Of a stretch of DNA of 64,000 nt, positions 18,801-23,384 are shown piece after piece; position 1 is the stretch's first letter, and every line of letters begins with the position of its first letter. The notes below the pieces were generated by a model. It had not been told where the DNA came from. It made no database searches and was given only the letters and a program-made list of their open reading frames with translations. Source of the stretch: Bolinopsis microptera (taxonomy: Eukaryota > Ctenophora > Tentaculata > Lobata > Bolinopsidae); assembly GCF_026151205.1 (NCBI RefSeq), contig NC_087081.1:17603859-17667858 (forward strand). The letters are read 5' to 3'. A program made the translations under genes and the position numbers.

Positions 18801-21341
18801 AATCACTAATATCTCAATTTTCGTCTTTCACAATAGCGAATTCGCTCAATTCGTAATTACTTCTCCATTCCTTAATATTTTCGCATGAAATTTTCAGAGT
18901 CAATAAAGAATCGTACTTTGACTTCACTCTATTGATCAGATTTTAGATTAAGGCCCAATGAACAAATTTTGGGGCCAATTTCCAAACTAGTTCTGGCAGA
19001 AACATTCTTCACAATTATCAGTCATATCAGGATGTTGCAGCACAATATTTAAAATTTTGAGAATTGTGTGACATTTTTGATATCTGGACTGGTTGTAACA
19101 TACATTTAATCGATTAGCAAAGAAAATGAGTGGAAAATATAGTGGAATGCTCCTTCATAAATGTTGTAATAGACATTTAAAACCGTTTCAATGTATCGTG
19201 AACACCCTGTATATACATTAAAGCCCTACGAGAAGCTGCACACATGGAATAACTAAATAACTTCACTCAGGCTCACGAACATACCGCTTTGTGACCAGTG
19301 AGGCTAGCAAACATGAGCGCAGTGCAGCCATCTTTAGTGTGATGCTCAACATCAGCTTGGTAATCGAGCAGTAGCTTCACAATCTCTTCATTACCCAGGG
19401 TACAGGCCCAAGTTAGGGCGCTGTCGTACGTTGTATCTAAGAGGGGATGTTAGTGAGAAGTTATAACAACAAAACCTCTCCACTCAGAACATTGGTAAAA
19501 TACGCACAAAACTAATTTTAACTTAAATTTTGAACCTGCTTACCCCAAATTTCCGCACTTCACTATATCCAATTTTCCTAACCAATACTATAAGCAGATA
19601 AATGCTTACTGTACTTCCATTGTATCCTTCAACCTGGGGGGGGGGGGGGGGGGGGGGGTACACTACACCCCCCCCCCTTCAACCTCGCCCCTCAGAAGAC
19701 GAGCTTTGAGGTCTCCTAGATTCGTAATTTTCTAGATGATTTATTGCAATTTTACGGACGAAATGATTCTAGGGGGGACTCCCAACGCAATTAAGGAATA
19801 TCCAAAATATTACCAAAATGCAGGGGAGTACAAAAAATGAGATTTAAGAATGTACAAACCAGTGGGAGCGTCTATCTCTGCAGGGAGTATACCCCTGCAA
19901 AATGGTAAAGAGAAAGAATGTACAAACCAGTGGGAGCGTCTATCTCTGCAGGGAGTATACCCCTGCAAAATGGTAAAGAGAAAGAATGTACAAACCAGTG
20001 GGAGCGTCTATCTCTGCAGGGGAGTATACCCCTGCAAAATGGTAAAGAGAAAGAATGTACAAACCAGTGGGAGCGTCTATCTCTGCAGGGAGTATACCCC
20101 TGCAAAATGGTAAAGAGAAAGAATGTACAAACCAGTGGGAGCGTCTATCTCTGCAGGGAGTATACCCCTGCAAAATGGTAAAGAGAAAGAATGTACAAAC
20201 CAGTGGGAGCGTCTATCTCTGCAGGGAGTACACCCCTGCAAAATGGTAAAGAGAAAGAATGTACAAACCAGTGGGAGCGTCTATCTCTGCAGGGGAGTAT
20301 ACCCCTGCAAAATGGTAAAGAGAAAGAATGTACAAACCAGTGGGAGCGTCTATCTCTGCAGGGAGTACACCCCTGCAAAATGGTAAAGAGAAAGAATGTA
20401 CAAACCAGTGGGAGCGTCTATCTCTGCAGGGAGTACACCCCTGCAAAATGGTAAAGAGAAAGAATGTACAAACCAGTGGGAGCGTCTATCTCTGCAGGGA
20501 GTACACCCCTGCAAAATGGTAAAGAGAAAGAATGTACAAACCAGTGGGAGCGTCTATCTCTGCAGGGAGTACACCCCTGCAAAATGGTAAAGAGAAAGAA
20601 TGTACAAACCAGTGGGAGCGTCTATCTCTGCAGGGAGTACACCCCTGCAAAATGGTAAAGAGAAAGAATGTACAAACCAGTGGGAGCGTCTATCTCTGCA
20701 GGGAGTACACCCCTGCAAAATGGTAAAGAGAAAGAATGTACAAACCAGTGGGAGCGTCTATCTCTGCAGGGAGTACACCCCTGCAAAATGGTAAAGAGAA
20801 AGAATGTACAAACCAGTGGGAGCGTCTATCTCTGCAGGGAGTATACCCCTGCAAAATGGTAAAGAGAAAGAATGTACAAACCAGTGGGAGCGTCTATCTC
20901 TGCTCCGCGGTCCAGCAGCAGCTTAGCAACGGTCACGTGACCTTGACTACAAGCTTCCAACAAGGGCGTGTTCCCTGCGTATTACTATTTTAACATTATC
21001 CTTCACGGTACTAAAAGTAAACCTAAAGTATCGTGTAATAGTATTATATAGTATATAGTATATAGTATAGTATAGTATAGTATTACGGTGTACAACTCTG
21101 ATTCCCTATAATCGGATAGCTATTTAAAAATAATATGTCTTAACAGTTGACCGAATTAACTAAATTACGTTTTTCAACAAATAATTTTCACAGTTAGTTC
21201 TTATAAAAACTGAAAAACACAGGATAAGATCGTACCTGTGCTATTTCTATGATTCACACTGGCCCCACTTTCCAGCAACAGCTCCACAATATCTTGTTTT
21301 CCTTGTCGACAAGCTAGCGACAACATTTCATCAATCGACAC
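136..21341 (-). CDS. ANKHD1: ANKHD1/ANKRD17 (mask) family ankyrin-repeat KH protein, 5'-partial, 23 exons in window
   Basis: Joining the 23 exons listed separately gives 3,504 nt (1,167 residues plus stop), with every exon junction in phase and every intron GT-AG. Residues 1-551 are about 17 ankyrin repeats in which two flavours alternate (ACWKGH-type and AREGH-type). Next come a segment with PSDAECQKC and a Lys/Arg-rich helix, a Ser/Asn-rich low-complexity linker, and a KH domain with the loop GKGG. This order, including the segment just before the KH domain (EWQEVPRT), matches the mask/ANKHD1/ANKRD17 family, large cytoplasmic scaffold and RNA-binding proteins that act in Hippo/Yorkie and receptor tyrosine kinase signalling in flies and mammals. 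Vertebrate members have two ankyrin blocks separated by a long linker; here a single continuous block is seen. The 5' exons lie beyond the window or in the unreadable repeat region above 21.3 kb. The C-terminal region after the KH domain is short (about 170 residues). Family assignment is strong; the ends are uncertain. Confidence 0.88.
719..867. repeat. long G-homopolymer tracts with AGGTTAGTATATTA spacers
   Basis: Three G-runs (about 15, 13 and 75 bases) are separated by the same AT-rich spacer. They lie in the mask intron between the KH exon and the C-terminal exon. On the sense strand of the gene they read as C-runs just after the KH donor. Confidence 0.9.
880..1055 (-). CDS. ANKHD1: mask-like gene, exon v (KH domain core)
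   Basis: Takes 2 nt, ends in phase 0 before GTGAGC. It encodes [20 protein letters not shown], then [20 protein letters not shown] and a final helix. The GxxG loop (GKGG) that grips single-stranded nucleic acid is intact. Confidence 0.93.
1096..1134. repeat. (AGT)n microsatellite
   Basis: AGT trinucleotide repeats with one AGA interruption, inside the intron that splits the KH domain. Confidence 0.9.
1214..1402 (-). CDS. ANKHD1: mask-like gene, exon u (start of KH domain)
   Basis: Takes 2 nt (G|GG), leaves 1 nt before GTGAGA. It encodes a Thr/Ala/Ser tract, then [20 protein letters not shown] and PNTLI, the first strand of the KH domain. The GW-x-EV entry motif is typical of this family. 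Confidence 0.87.
1527..1709 (-). CDS. ANKHD1: mask-like gene, exon t (linker before KH)
   Basis: Takes 2 nt (A|GC gives Ser), leaves 1 nt before GTACCT. It encodes a Ser/Thr-rich stretch with [14 protein letters not shown]. This resembles the TVASPKRGQKRE stretch just upstream of the KH domain in vertebrate ANKHD1. Confidence 0.82.
1710..2929. other. mask intron without other genes
   Basis: AT-rich intron. The only structure I see is the large inverted repeat at 2095-2460, listed separately. Confidence 0.6.
2095..2460. mobile_element. long hairpin / MITE-like inverted repeat, ~180-bp arms
   Basis: The left arm (2095-2275) is nearly the reverse complement of the right arm (2281-2460). Both ends share the TGCCCTGAAAATCGAGTCTA motif (inverted at the right). 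The spacer is only a few bases, so the RNA could form one long hairpin. No coding capacity. A non-autonomous DNA transposon (foldback) is the likely origin. Confidence 0.75.
2930..3086 (-). CDS. ANKHD1: mask-like gene, exon s (linker)
   Basis: Phase 0 start after CTGCAG, leaves 1 nt before GTTAGT. It encodes a Ser/Thr/Lys-rich stretch ([20 protein letters not shown]). The preceding intron is 6.1 kb and full of repeats; phases agree, so no missing exon is required. Confidence 0.75.
3121..3305 (+). mobile_element. SINE copy, 5'-truncated (same family as 27088-27296)
   Basis: It shares, in the opposite orientation, the body seen at 27.1-27.3 kb: CCTAGTCT, CTAAGGATC, GGATCTATGCAATCTCC, CTCAGCCGAATGA and GTACGTGTTAAAAG. 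The tRNA-like head is degraded here. It ends with GGATACCCCTT, the tail motif that is amplified at the other copy. Confidence 0.7.
3331..4063. mobile_element. TIR element with TTAAC target duplication
   Basis: The ends are inverted copies of TACCTTAGTCGGTAATATTA followed by a G-run (C-run at the right end). TTAAC flanks both sides (3326-3330 and 4064-4068). Inside, a ~65-bp block with TTTGGTCCTTT and CGGGCCAAA occurs as a direct repeat near both ends. No transposase ORF. TTAA targets are known for piggyBac and Kolobok groups; which one is unclear. Confidence 0.75.
4122..4562. repeat. 30-bp minisatellite, 15 units each with TGACGTCA
   Basis: Period of exactly 30 from 4131 to 4551. Each unit carries the palindrome TGACGTCA followed by TAATATTAGAAGATGGAGA. 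TGACGTCA is the consensus CRE/ATF site. The array ends abruptly at the G-run terminus of the element at 4563. Open frames through it come from the multiple-of-three period. Confidence 0.92.
4563..4790. repeat. 18-bp subterminal units of element 1
   Basis: After the G-run terminus and a unique motif (TTTTTGGATTCTATGAGACA), tandem GGACATTGGCGGACTCGG-like units run to about 4790. The same unique motif sits near the right end at 8489-8512, in the same orientation. Confidence 0.8.
4800..6725. repeat. homopurine GGA-rich core of element 1
   Basis: About 1.9 kb in which one strand is almost only A and G, with ACTGAGG, GATGACTGAG and ACCCAGGAGG words. A block beginning at 5428 recurs at 5882, a ~454-bp tandem duplication. 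Such tracts can form triplex or G-rich structures. The frames read as Ser/Pro repeats and are not genes. Confidence 0.88.
7060..8320. repeat. dispersed GTGGTTAA / TTAACCAC motifs inside element 1
   Basis: About 14 copies of TTAACCA(C/T) occur in both orientations over 1.3 kb of otherwise unique AT-rich DNA (for example near 7075, 7363, 7581, 7692, 7857, 7915, 8054, 8172, 8198, 8229, 8303). The spacing is irregular, so this is not a tandem array. Subterminal motif clusters of this kind often bind a transposase; that role is inferred. Confidence 0.6.
8558..9222. repeat. 30-bp minisatellite, about 22 units with TGACGTCA
   Basis: Same unit as 4122-4562, with about 16 intact TGACGTCA palindromes. 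One unit boundary near 9010 carries a 5-bp insertion. It ends at the donor of exon r (9225). With 4122-4562 it is one array split by element 1. Confidence 0.92.
9225..9394 (-). CDS. ANKHD1: mask-like gene, exon r (linker)
   Basis: Takes 2 nt, ends in phase 0 before GTAACT. It encodes [20 protein letters not shown] and a run of Ser ([13 protein letters not shown]). The TGACGTCA array begins immediately after its donor. Confidence 0.78.
9740..10640. repeat. C-rich minisatellite with CAAACAAAGCTACATGCGCC core
   Basis: Roughly 22-23 units of 38-46 bp, each with a conserved ACAAAGCTACATGCGCC core and a variable C-run/CCACCAGCC spacer. It fills most of the mask intron between exons q and r. Long Pro/Thr frames here are a by-product. 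Confidence 0.9.
10808..10975 (-). CDS. ANKHD1: mask-like gene, exon q (Ser/Asn-rich linker)
   Basis: Takes 2 nt (G|TG gives Val), leaves 1 nt before GTAATT. It encodes an acidic stretch ([13 protein letters not shown]) and then a Ser/Asn/Gly-rich low-complexity tract. It is supported mainly by phase agreement and the preserved open frame. Confidence 0.78.
11081..11527 (+). pseudogene. reverse-transcriptase C-terminal fragment (Penelope-like or related element)
   Basis: The 149-codon frame carries [28 protein letters not shown] and [14 protein letters not shown], then [11 protein letters not shown]. This LDL...YDKRxDF...YGxxxSQLxR signature occurs downstream of the palm in animal retroelement reverse transcriptases. 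The catalytic palm motifs are missing, so the copy is 5'-truncated. About 450 bp of AT-rich 3' sequence follow, ending near TCCTGTCCAAACCCAGGAT (about 11935), which recurs at 21896. It lies antisense in a mask intron. I am sure of a retroelement origin, less sure of the clade. Confidence 0.65.
11528..12025. other. 3' tail of the retroelement fragment and intron remainder
   Basis: AT-rich DNA without genes. TAACCATTATATTACCGTCT is doubled near 11650. The CCTGTCCAAACCCAGGAT palindromic motif at about 11935, followed by GAAAAGCATTATTAATATAT, is shared with 21.9 kb. Confidence 0.5.
12026..12153 (-). CDS. ANKHD1: mask-like gene, exon p (basic coiled-coil linker)
   Basis: Takes 1 nt (AG|G gives Arg), leaves 1 nt before GTATTT. 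It encodes a Lys/Arg/Glu/Ala-rich helix ([20 protein letters not shown]). The family has a similar charged helix after the ankyrin block; it may hold nuclear-localisation-like clusters. Confidence 0.86.
12289..12817. repeat. ANKHD1: 31-bp minisatellite made from exon o end plus splice donor, ~17 units
   Basis: On the gene strand each unit reads AAAGAGCTTGATGCTGCTAG|GTAAGCGTGC. The first unit is the true exon end and donor at 12787/12788; the others are near-identical copies running into the intron. All keep the strong AG|GTAAG site. Confidence 0.93.
12788..12954 (-). CDS. ANKHD1: mask-like gene, exon o (post-ankyrin conserved segment)
   Basis: Phase 0 start, leaves 2 nt (AG) before GTAAGC. 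It encodes [20 protein letters not shown] and a C-terminal helix with [17 protein letters not shown]. The matching region of vertebrate ANKHD1 has FPSDSEC and a similar helix. Its last 26 nt plus donor are the seed of the 31-bp array at 12289-12787. Confidence 0.88.
12975..13095. repeat. CAATAGAACTGCAACAGAATTG short repeats next to the exon o acceptor
   Basis: About 10-20 bp degenerate units of TTGCAATAGAACTGCAACAG, placed within 30 bases of the acceptor of exon o. Confidence 0.75.
13096..14116. other. mask intron without recognised genes
   Basis: AT-rich. ACCCTCCGCATACGTT occurs twice (about 13243 and 13310), and TCTAGCGTCYGCYA...GCAATTCTTGTTAT near 13810 recurs near 21612. No coding region seen. 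Confidence 0.5.
14117..14227 (-). CDS. ANKHD1: mask-like gene, exon n (last full ankyrin unit)
   Basis: Thirty-seven codons, phase 0. It encodes [20 protein letters not shown] and [14 protein letters not shown]. This aligns with the final ankyrin repeat of ANKHD1, which also ends in an FRKGHV-like motif. Confidence 0.88.
14392..14489 (-). CDS. ANKHD1: mask-like gene, exon m
   Basis: Takes 2 nt (G|GT gives Gly), ends in phase 0 before GTCAGC. It encodes [17 protein letters not shown] and [12 protein letters not shown]-run-rich repeats (14511-14690) lie directly upstream of its acceptor. Confidence 0.87.
14511..14690. repeat. G-run units with CAATCCTCTTCAGTATT spacers
   Basis: Five G-runs alternate with CAATCCTCTT(C/T)AGT(A)TT, the sequence that lies directly upstream of the exon m acceptor. 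The repeat therefore begins at an exon edge. Confidence 0.85.
14781..14895 (-). CDS. ANKHD1: mask-like gene, exon l
   Basis: Phase 0 start, leaves 1 nt (G) before GTTGGT. It encodes [17 protein letters not shown] and [10 protein letters not shown]. The ANFPNSR loop resembles the PPVPSSR loop at the same place in vertebrate ANKHD1. Confidence 0.87.
15006..15179 (-). CDS. ANKHD1: mask-like gene, exon k
   Basis: Fifty-eight codons, phase 0, donor GTGAGC. It encodes [38 protein letters not shown] and TPLFQ. A 20-bp array sharing the GGTAACC of its first bases lies directly upstream of the acceptor. Confidence 0.88.
15181..15270. repeat. 20-bp minisatellite at the exon k acceptor
   Basis: Four to five units of GTGTAACTAGGTAACCAGGA begin one base beyond the exon k acceptor. 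They share AGGTAACC with the exon edge. Confidence 0.88.
15290..15379. repeat. ~50-bp direct duplication spanning the exon j donor
   Basis: Two copies of a block with GTAATGTTAGGAGTACCTTG and AAGAAGTAATGAAGAATAAC. One copy touches the donor of exon j and includes the exon's last bases (CTCGTAATG). Confidence 0.75.
15375..15485 (-). CDS. ANKHD1: mask-like gene, exon j
   Basis: Thirty-seven codons, phase 0, acceptor TTCAG and donor GTAGGT. It encodes [19 protein letters not shown] and [13 protein letters not shown], an ankyrin repeat with the usual TPL and LLL marks. Confidence 0.88.
15589..15850. repeat. 29-bp minisatellite at the exon i donor, 9 units
   Basis: Units of ACAAGATGTGAGTAAAGCTC plus GTACTATT run up to the donor of exon i. 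The last unit changes into GTAAAGCTCTTTACCTTCC, which is the donor region itself. Confidence 0.88.
15854..15943 (-). CDS. ANKHD1: mask-like gene, exon i
   Basis: Thirty codons, phase 0 at both ends, donor GTAAAG. It encodes [20 protein letters not shown] and [10 protein letters not shown] 29-bp minisatellite begins right at its donor. Confidence 0.86.
15968..16402. repeat. 37-bp minisatellite between exons h and i, ~11-12 units
   Basis: Units with CACAACACCTTTACTACTTC and ATTATATTGCT(C/T)ACAGG fill almost the whole intron. Variants (ACT/CCT, CTT/CTC) are mixed along the array. Confidence 0.9.
16415..16524 (-). CDS. ANKHD1: mask-like gene, exon h
   Basis: Takes 2 nt (G|GG) after CTCAG and ends in phase 0 before GTACGT. 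It encodes [17 protein letters not shown] and [13 protein letters not shown]. The first ~57 nt and the acceptor recur three more times upstream (16525-16712). I chose this copy because only it continues to a donor. Confidence 0.85.
16465..16712. repeat. ANKHD1: 61-bp duplication of exon h 5' half plus acceptor, 4 units
   Basis: Each unit on the gene strand has an acceptor (CCCAG|GGCACTATGACG) and the first ~55 nt of exon h. Only the innermost copy continues to a donor. The outer copies have CTACAACAC where the functional exon has CTTCAACAC. Confidence 0.9.
16871..17016 (-). CDS. ANKHD1: mask-like gene, exon g
   Basis: Takes 1 nt after TACAG and leaves 1 nt before GTAATG. It encodes [33 protein letters not shown] and IPLTLACWK. 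Confidence 0.88.
17104..17192. repeat. C-runs with AATATATAA spacers
   Basis: Three C-runs of about 16-22 bases separated by AATATATAAGACGTG-like spacers, near the donor of exon f. Confidence 0.88.
17215..17352 (-). CDS. ANKHD1: mask-like gene, exon f
   Basis: Takes 1 nt, leaves 2 nt (AG|G gives Arg) and has donor GTGTGT. It encodes [17 protein letters not shown] and [15 protein letters not shown]-runs with AATATATAA spacers (17104-17190) lie just inside the following intron. Confidence 0.86.
17692..17798 (-). CDS. ANKHD1: mask-like gene, exon e
   Basis: Starts in phase 0 and leaves 2 nt (AA|G gives Lys) before GTAAGT. It encodes [19 protein letters not shown] followed by a [11 protein letters not shown] ankyrin helix. 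Confidence 0.88.
18368..18469 (-). CDS. ANKHD1: mask-like gene, exon d
   Basis: Phase 0 at both ends, 34 codons, acceptor CACAG and donor GTAAGT. It encodes [14 protein letters not shown] and [13 protein letters not shown], an ankyrin unit of the CWKGH type. Confidence 0.87.
18645..19193. mobile_element. TIR element with TA flanks, ~549 bp
   Basis: The left end CATTGAAACGGTTTTAAATG and the right end CATTTAAAACCGTTTCAATG are inverted copies, flanked by TA on both sides (18643-18644 and 19194-19195). No coding region. TA duplication suggests a Tc1/mariner-type MITE. It sits in the intron between exons c and d. Confidence 0.72.
19285..19436 (-). CDS. ANKHD1: mask-like gene, exon c
   Basis: Enters with 2 nt (G|AT gives Asp) and ends in phase 0 before GTATGT. 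It encodes an ankyrin unit ([26 protein letters not shown]) and half of the next one. Confidence 0.85.
19637..19679. repeat. G-run facing C-run (self-complementary)
   Basis: A G-run of about 23 is followed by GTACACTACA and a C-run of 9-10, so the strand can fold on itself. Confidence 0.85.
19850..20881. repeat. ANKHD1: 68-bp minisatellite copied from the exon b donor, 15 units
   Basis: On the gene strand each unit holds GATAGACGCTCCCACTG|GTTTGT, a pyrimidine tract with CCATTTTGCAG, and GTATACTCCCTGCAG immediately before the next copy of the exon end. Two units are 69 bp (GGGGAG for GGGAG). TATACC and TACACC variants fall in blocks. Each unit therefore carries a donor and two acceptor candidates. 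Confidence 0.93.
20882..20974 (-). CDS. ANKHD1: mask-like gene, exon b
   Basis: Enters with 2 nt (G|GG at the joint) and leaves with 1 nt before donor GTTTGT. It encodes [12 protein letters not shown] through AEIDAPT. Its last bases and its donor are repeated 15 times downstream in a 68-bp array that fills the next intron. The GTTTGT donor is weak, but it is the only one that keeps phase with the next exon. Confidence 0.82.
21236..21341 (-). CDS. ANKHD1: mask-like gene, exon a (first ankyrin unit in view)
   Basis: Starts in phase 0 after TTTCAG and ends with one base before GTACGA. It encodes an ankyrin helix pair ([11 protein letters not shown] through NHRNST). [11 protein letters not shown] resembles the start of an ankyrin block, so this may be the first repeat. 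The upstream exon was not found. Confidence 0.82.
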
Positions 21342-22414
21342 CTGAAATATTGGAAAACCTGTTTTTTGATGATCAACGACTGGCAATAAAAAAAAAATAT
21401 ATAGTATGTACATATAATAACCTTTGTAATATAATAACCTTTGTTCAAGATTGTCATTAATGCCATGGAATTTTTCATCGAACTATATCTTTGACATCAT
21501 TGGGGGGGGGGGGGGGGGGGTCGGGTCCTCCGTTAATCACAATAGTGGTTTCCTGGATCTTCAGCATGTATTATATAGTGAAATGATCAGAGCTTGCAGT
21601 GAATGGAACTCTAGCGTCTGCCACCACGAAAAAACGGATGCAATTCTTGTTATGTTTAACCTATTTCCTATATAATATATATGCCAGGATTTAACTGTAG
21701 TGTATCAGGTGTCTACTACAGTTGTCACAAGACCTTCCTAGCTGGGGTGCTATTTTAGTTTCCACTGTGCCAAAAACAGTTTTTTCGTGAATATCTTTAA
21801 AAGTAAGCACTTTAGACCTTAATACTGAATACATATTATATATAATATATATATATACATTATATAAATATCCTTATTATATATCCCTATTATATATCCT
21901 GTCCAAACCCAGGATACATAACATGAAGACTTTGTTGTAACTTGTATGAAAAGCATTAATATATCCCTATTGCATTAGGTTTAGAAATTTATTCTCTGGT
22001 TAACAGATTTCAAATGTTTAATTAATTTGTAGTATGACAGTAAGGTATATAAGAAGTTATTTAATTTTGCTTGGGCTATTATATTGACTATTGAGGTTTA
22101 ATGATGATATGGAATTTGAATTTTATATAAATTTACACCATGTGGTTGGGGCATTTTGCATAGTAAATATGGTTACTACTCCTAGCTATATATCATATTA
22201 TTTGATTGGTATTCGATTTCTGATTATTTCCCTAGGAATATGATTATTATATCTCAATTTGGCTTTAGGTAGGGTGCCCCTCTAAAAGAACTGGATTCTT
22301 CCGGGAAGCATCCCGTGCACAGAGCTTGGTCTACATATATATTAAATTATTAACCATTCATTCTGTATGTGCACGAAAATTTATTTCAAAAAAAAAAAAT
22401 TATATATTATATAT
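21342..22414. other. intergenic or intronic, retroelement tail
   Basis: AT-rich. A G-run lies at 21500-21520. The CCTGTCCAAACCCAGGAT motif at about 21896, followed by GAAAAGCATTAATATAT, is shared with 11.9 kb. The block near 22270 (GGGTGCCCCTCTAAAAG) looks like unique element sequence. No exon of the mask gene was found. Confidence 0.5.
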
Positions 22415-23106
22415 ATATATTTTGTGAATTTTGATAATTTTGAAAATGTTTCATGATCGATAAAAATTATTTTATAAAGGAGCAACATGTCATAGCGCTA
22501 CAATTCATTATTCTATTTGACACTGACGATTGGTATTGTTTTATACATATCATGAAACGGATCGTTTGCCCGCCAATTTGATTTGTTCTGGATCGATTCC
22601 CGCCATCAGCAAAACCAACCCTGATGATTTGAGCCATACTGATGAGTCCTAATAGGACGAAACACTGTGTCTATGGATATATATATATCTATTACAGTTT
22701 TAATACTTTCAACACTACTATATAACAAATAATTTGAGAATTAATGTAAATAAATGATGCAAAGACTTACGAAGATCTAATCACAACCGCTTTCTTTTAT
22801 TGTGTAGAAGTCCAGCCAATGAAATATATTATATATATATAATGATTAGTTGTTACTTGGATTCCCAAAGAGCGCTCAACTGCAATCAAGCAGGAGGATT
22901 ATATTTCAAACAAAGGGAAACACTCAAACTGGCGTGGCGGGCAAACAATCCGTTTCATGATATTATGTAGAAAACAATACCAATCCTCAGTACCAAATAA
23001 GAATGAATTTTAGAGGTATGATATGTTGCTCCCCTATAAAATACTTTTTATCGATTTAAATTATGGTCAAGTGACAGGATATAAAACATTTTCAAAATTT
23101 AATGAG
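22415..23106. mobile_element. ~160-bp inverted-repeat element carrying a hammerhead ribozyme
   Basis: The left arm (about 22415-22600) and right arm (about 22925-23106) are reverse complements with substitutions. Shared blocks are TTTTGAAAATGTTT, GATTGGTATTGTTTT, ATCATGAAACGGAT and GTTTGCCCGCC. The hammerhead motif lies just inside the left arm. Inverted terminal repeats plus type I hammerheads are known from Penelope-like elements. This copy has no coding region, so it would be non-autonomous. Confidence 0.7.
22634..22676 (+). ncRNA. type I hammerhead ribozyme (HHR)
   Basis: The catalytic core is present in order: CTGATGA (22639-22645), helix II GTCCT-AAT-AGGAC (22646-22658), GAA (22659-22661), and helix III ACA-CTG-TGT (22662-22670). 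C22671 follows as the cleavage-site base. Helix I is CCATA (22634-22638) pairing perfectly with TATGG (22672-22676). All invariant core bases are intact. Helix III has only three base pairs, as in retroelement hammerheads that are thought to work as dimers. Self-cleavage would fall after C22671. Confidence 0.85.
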
Positions 23107-23384
23107 GTCTGATCGTCATCTTCTGACAGCGTTCGATATCTGTGTGAAGGTAAAATGGTGACATCCTCTGGATCAGGCAGAGGTCGAGTGTTATCGGGAT
23201 TGCAATTTATTATCGGGATTACAATTTATTATCGGAGAAAAAGACGAATTATGAAGGAGCAACCTTACATTCTACCTATTTTCAAAATTTGCAAAAACTT
23301 CAAAACATTGTTCTCGTCCAAATTTTAGAATTGTCTGTGAAGTAGGATATATATATATATAATTAATAGTTAATAATAGTTATA
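23107..23384. other. intergenic spacer
   Basis: AT-rich. GGGATTACAATTTATTATCGG is doubled imperfectly near 23197-23235. Nothing else recognised. Confidence 0.5.

Noticed and set aside
19850..20993. Series of overlapping 64-87 codon frames
   Set aside because: Shadows of the 68-bp array; only the exon b part is supported by phase and homology.
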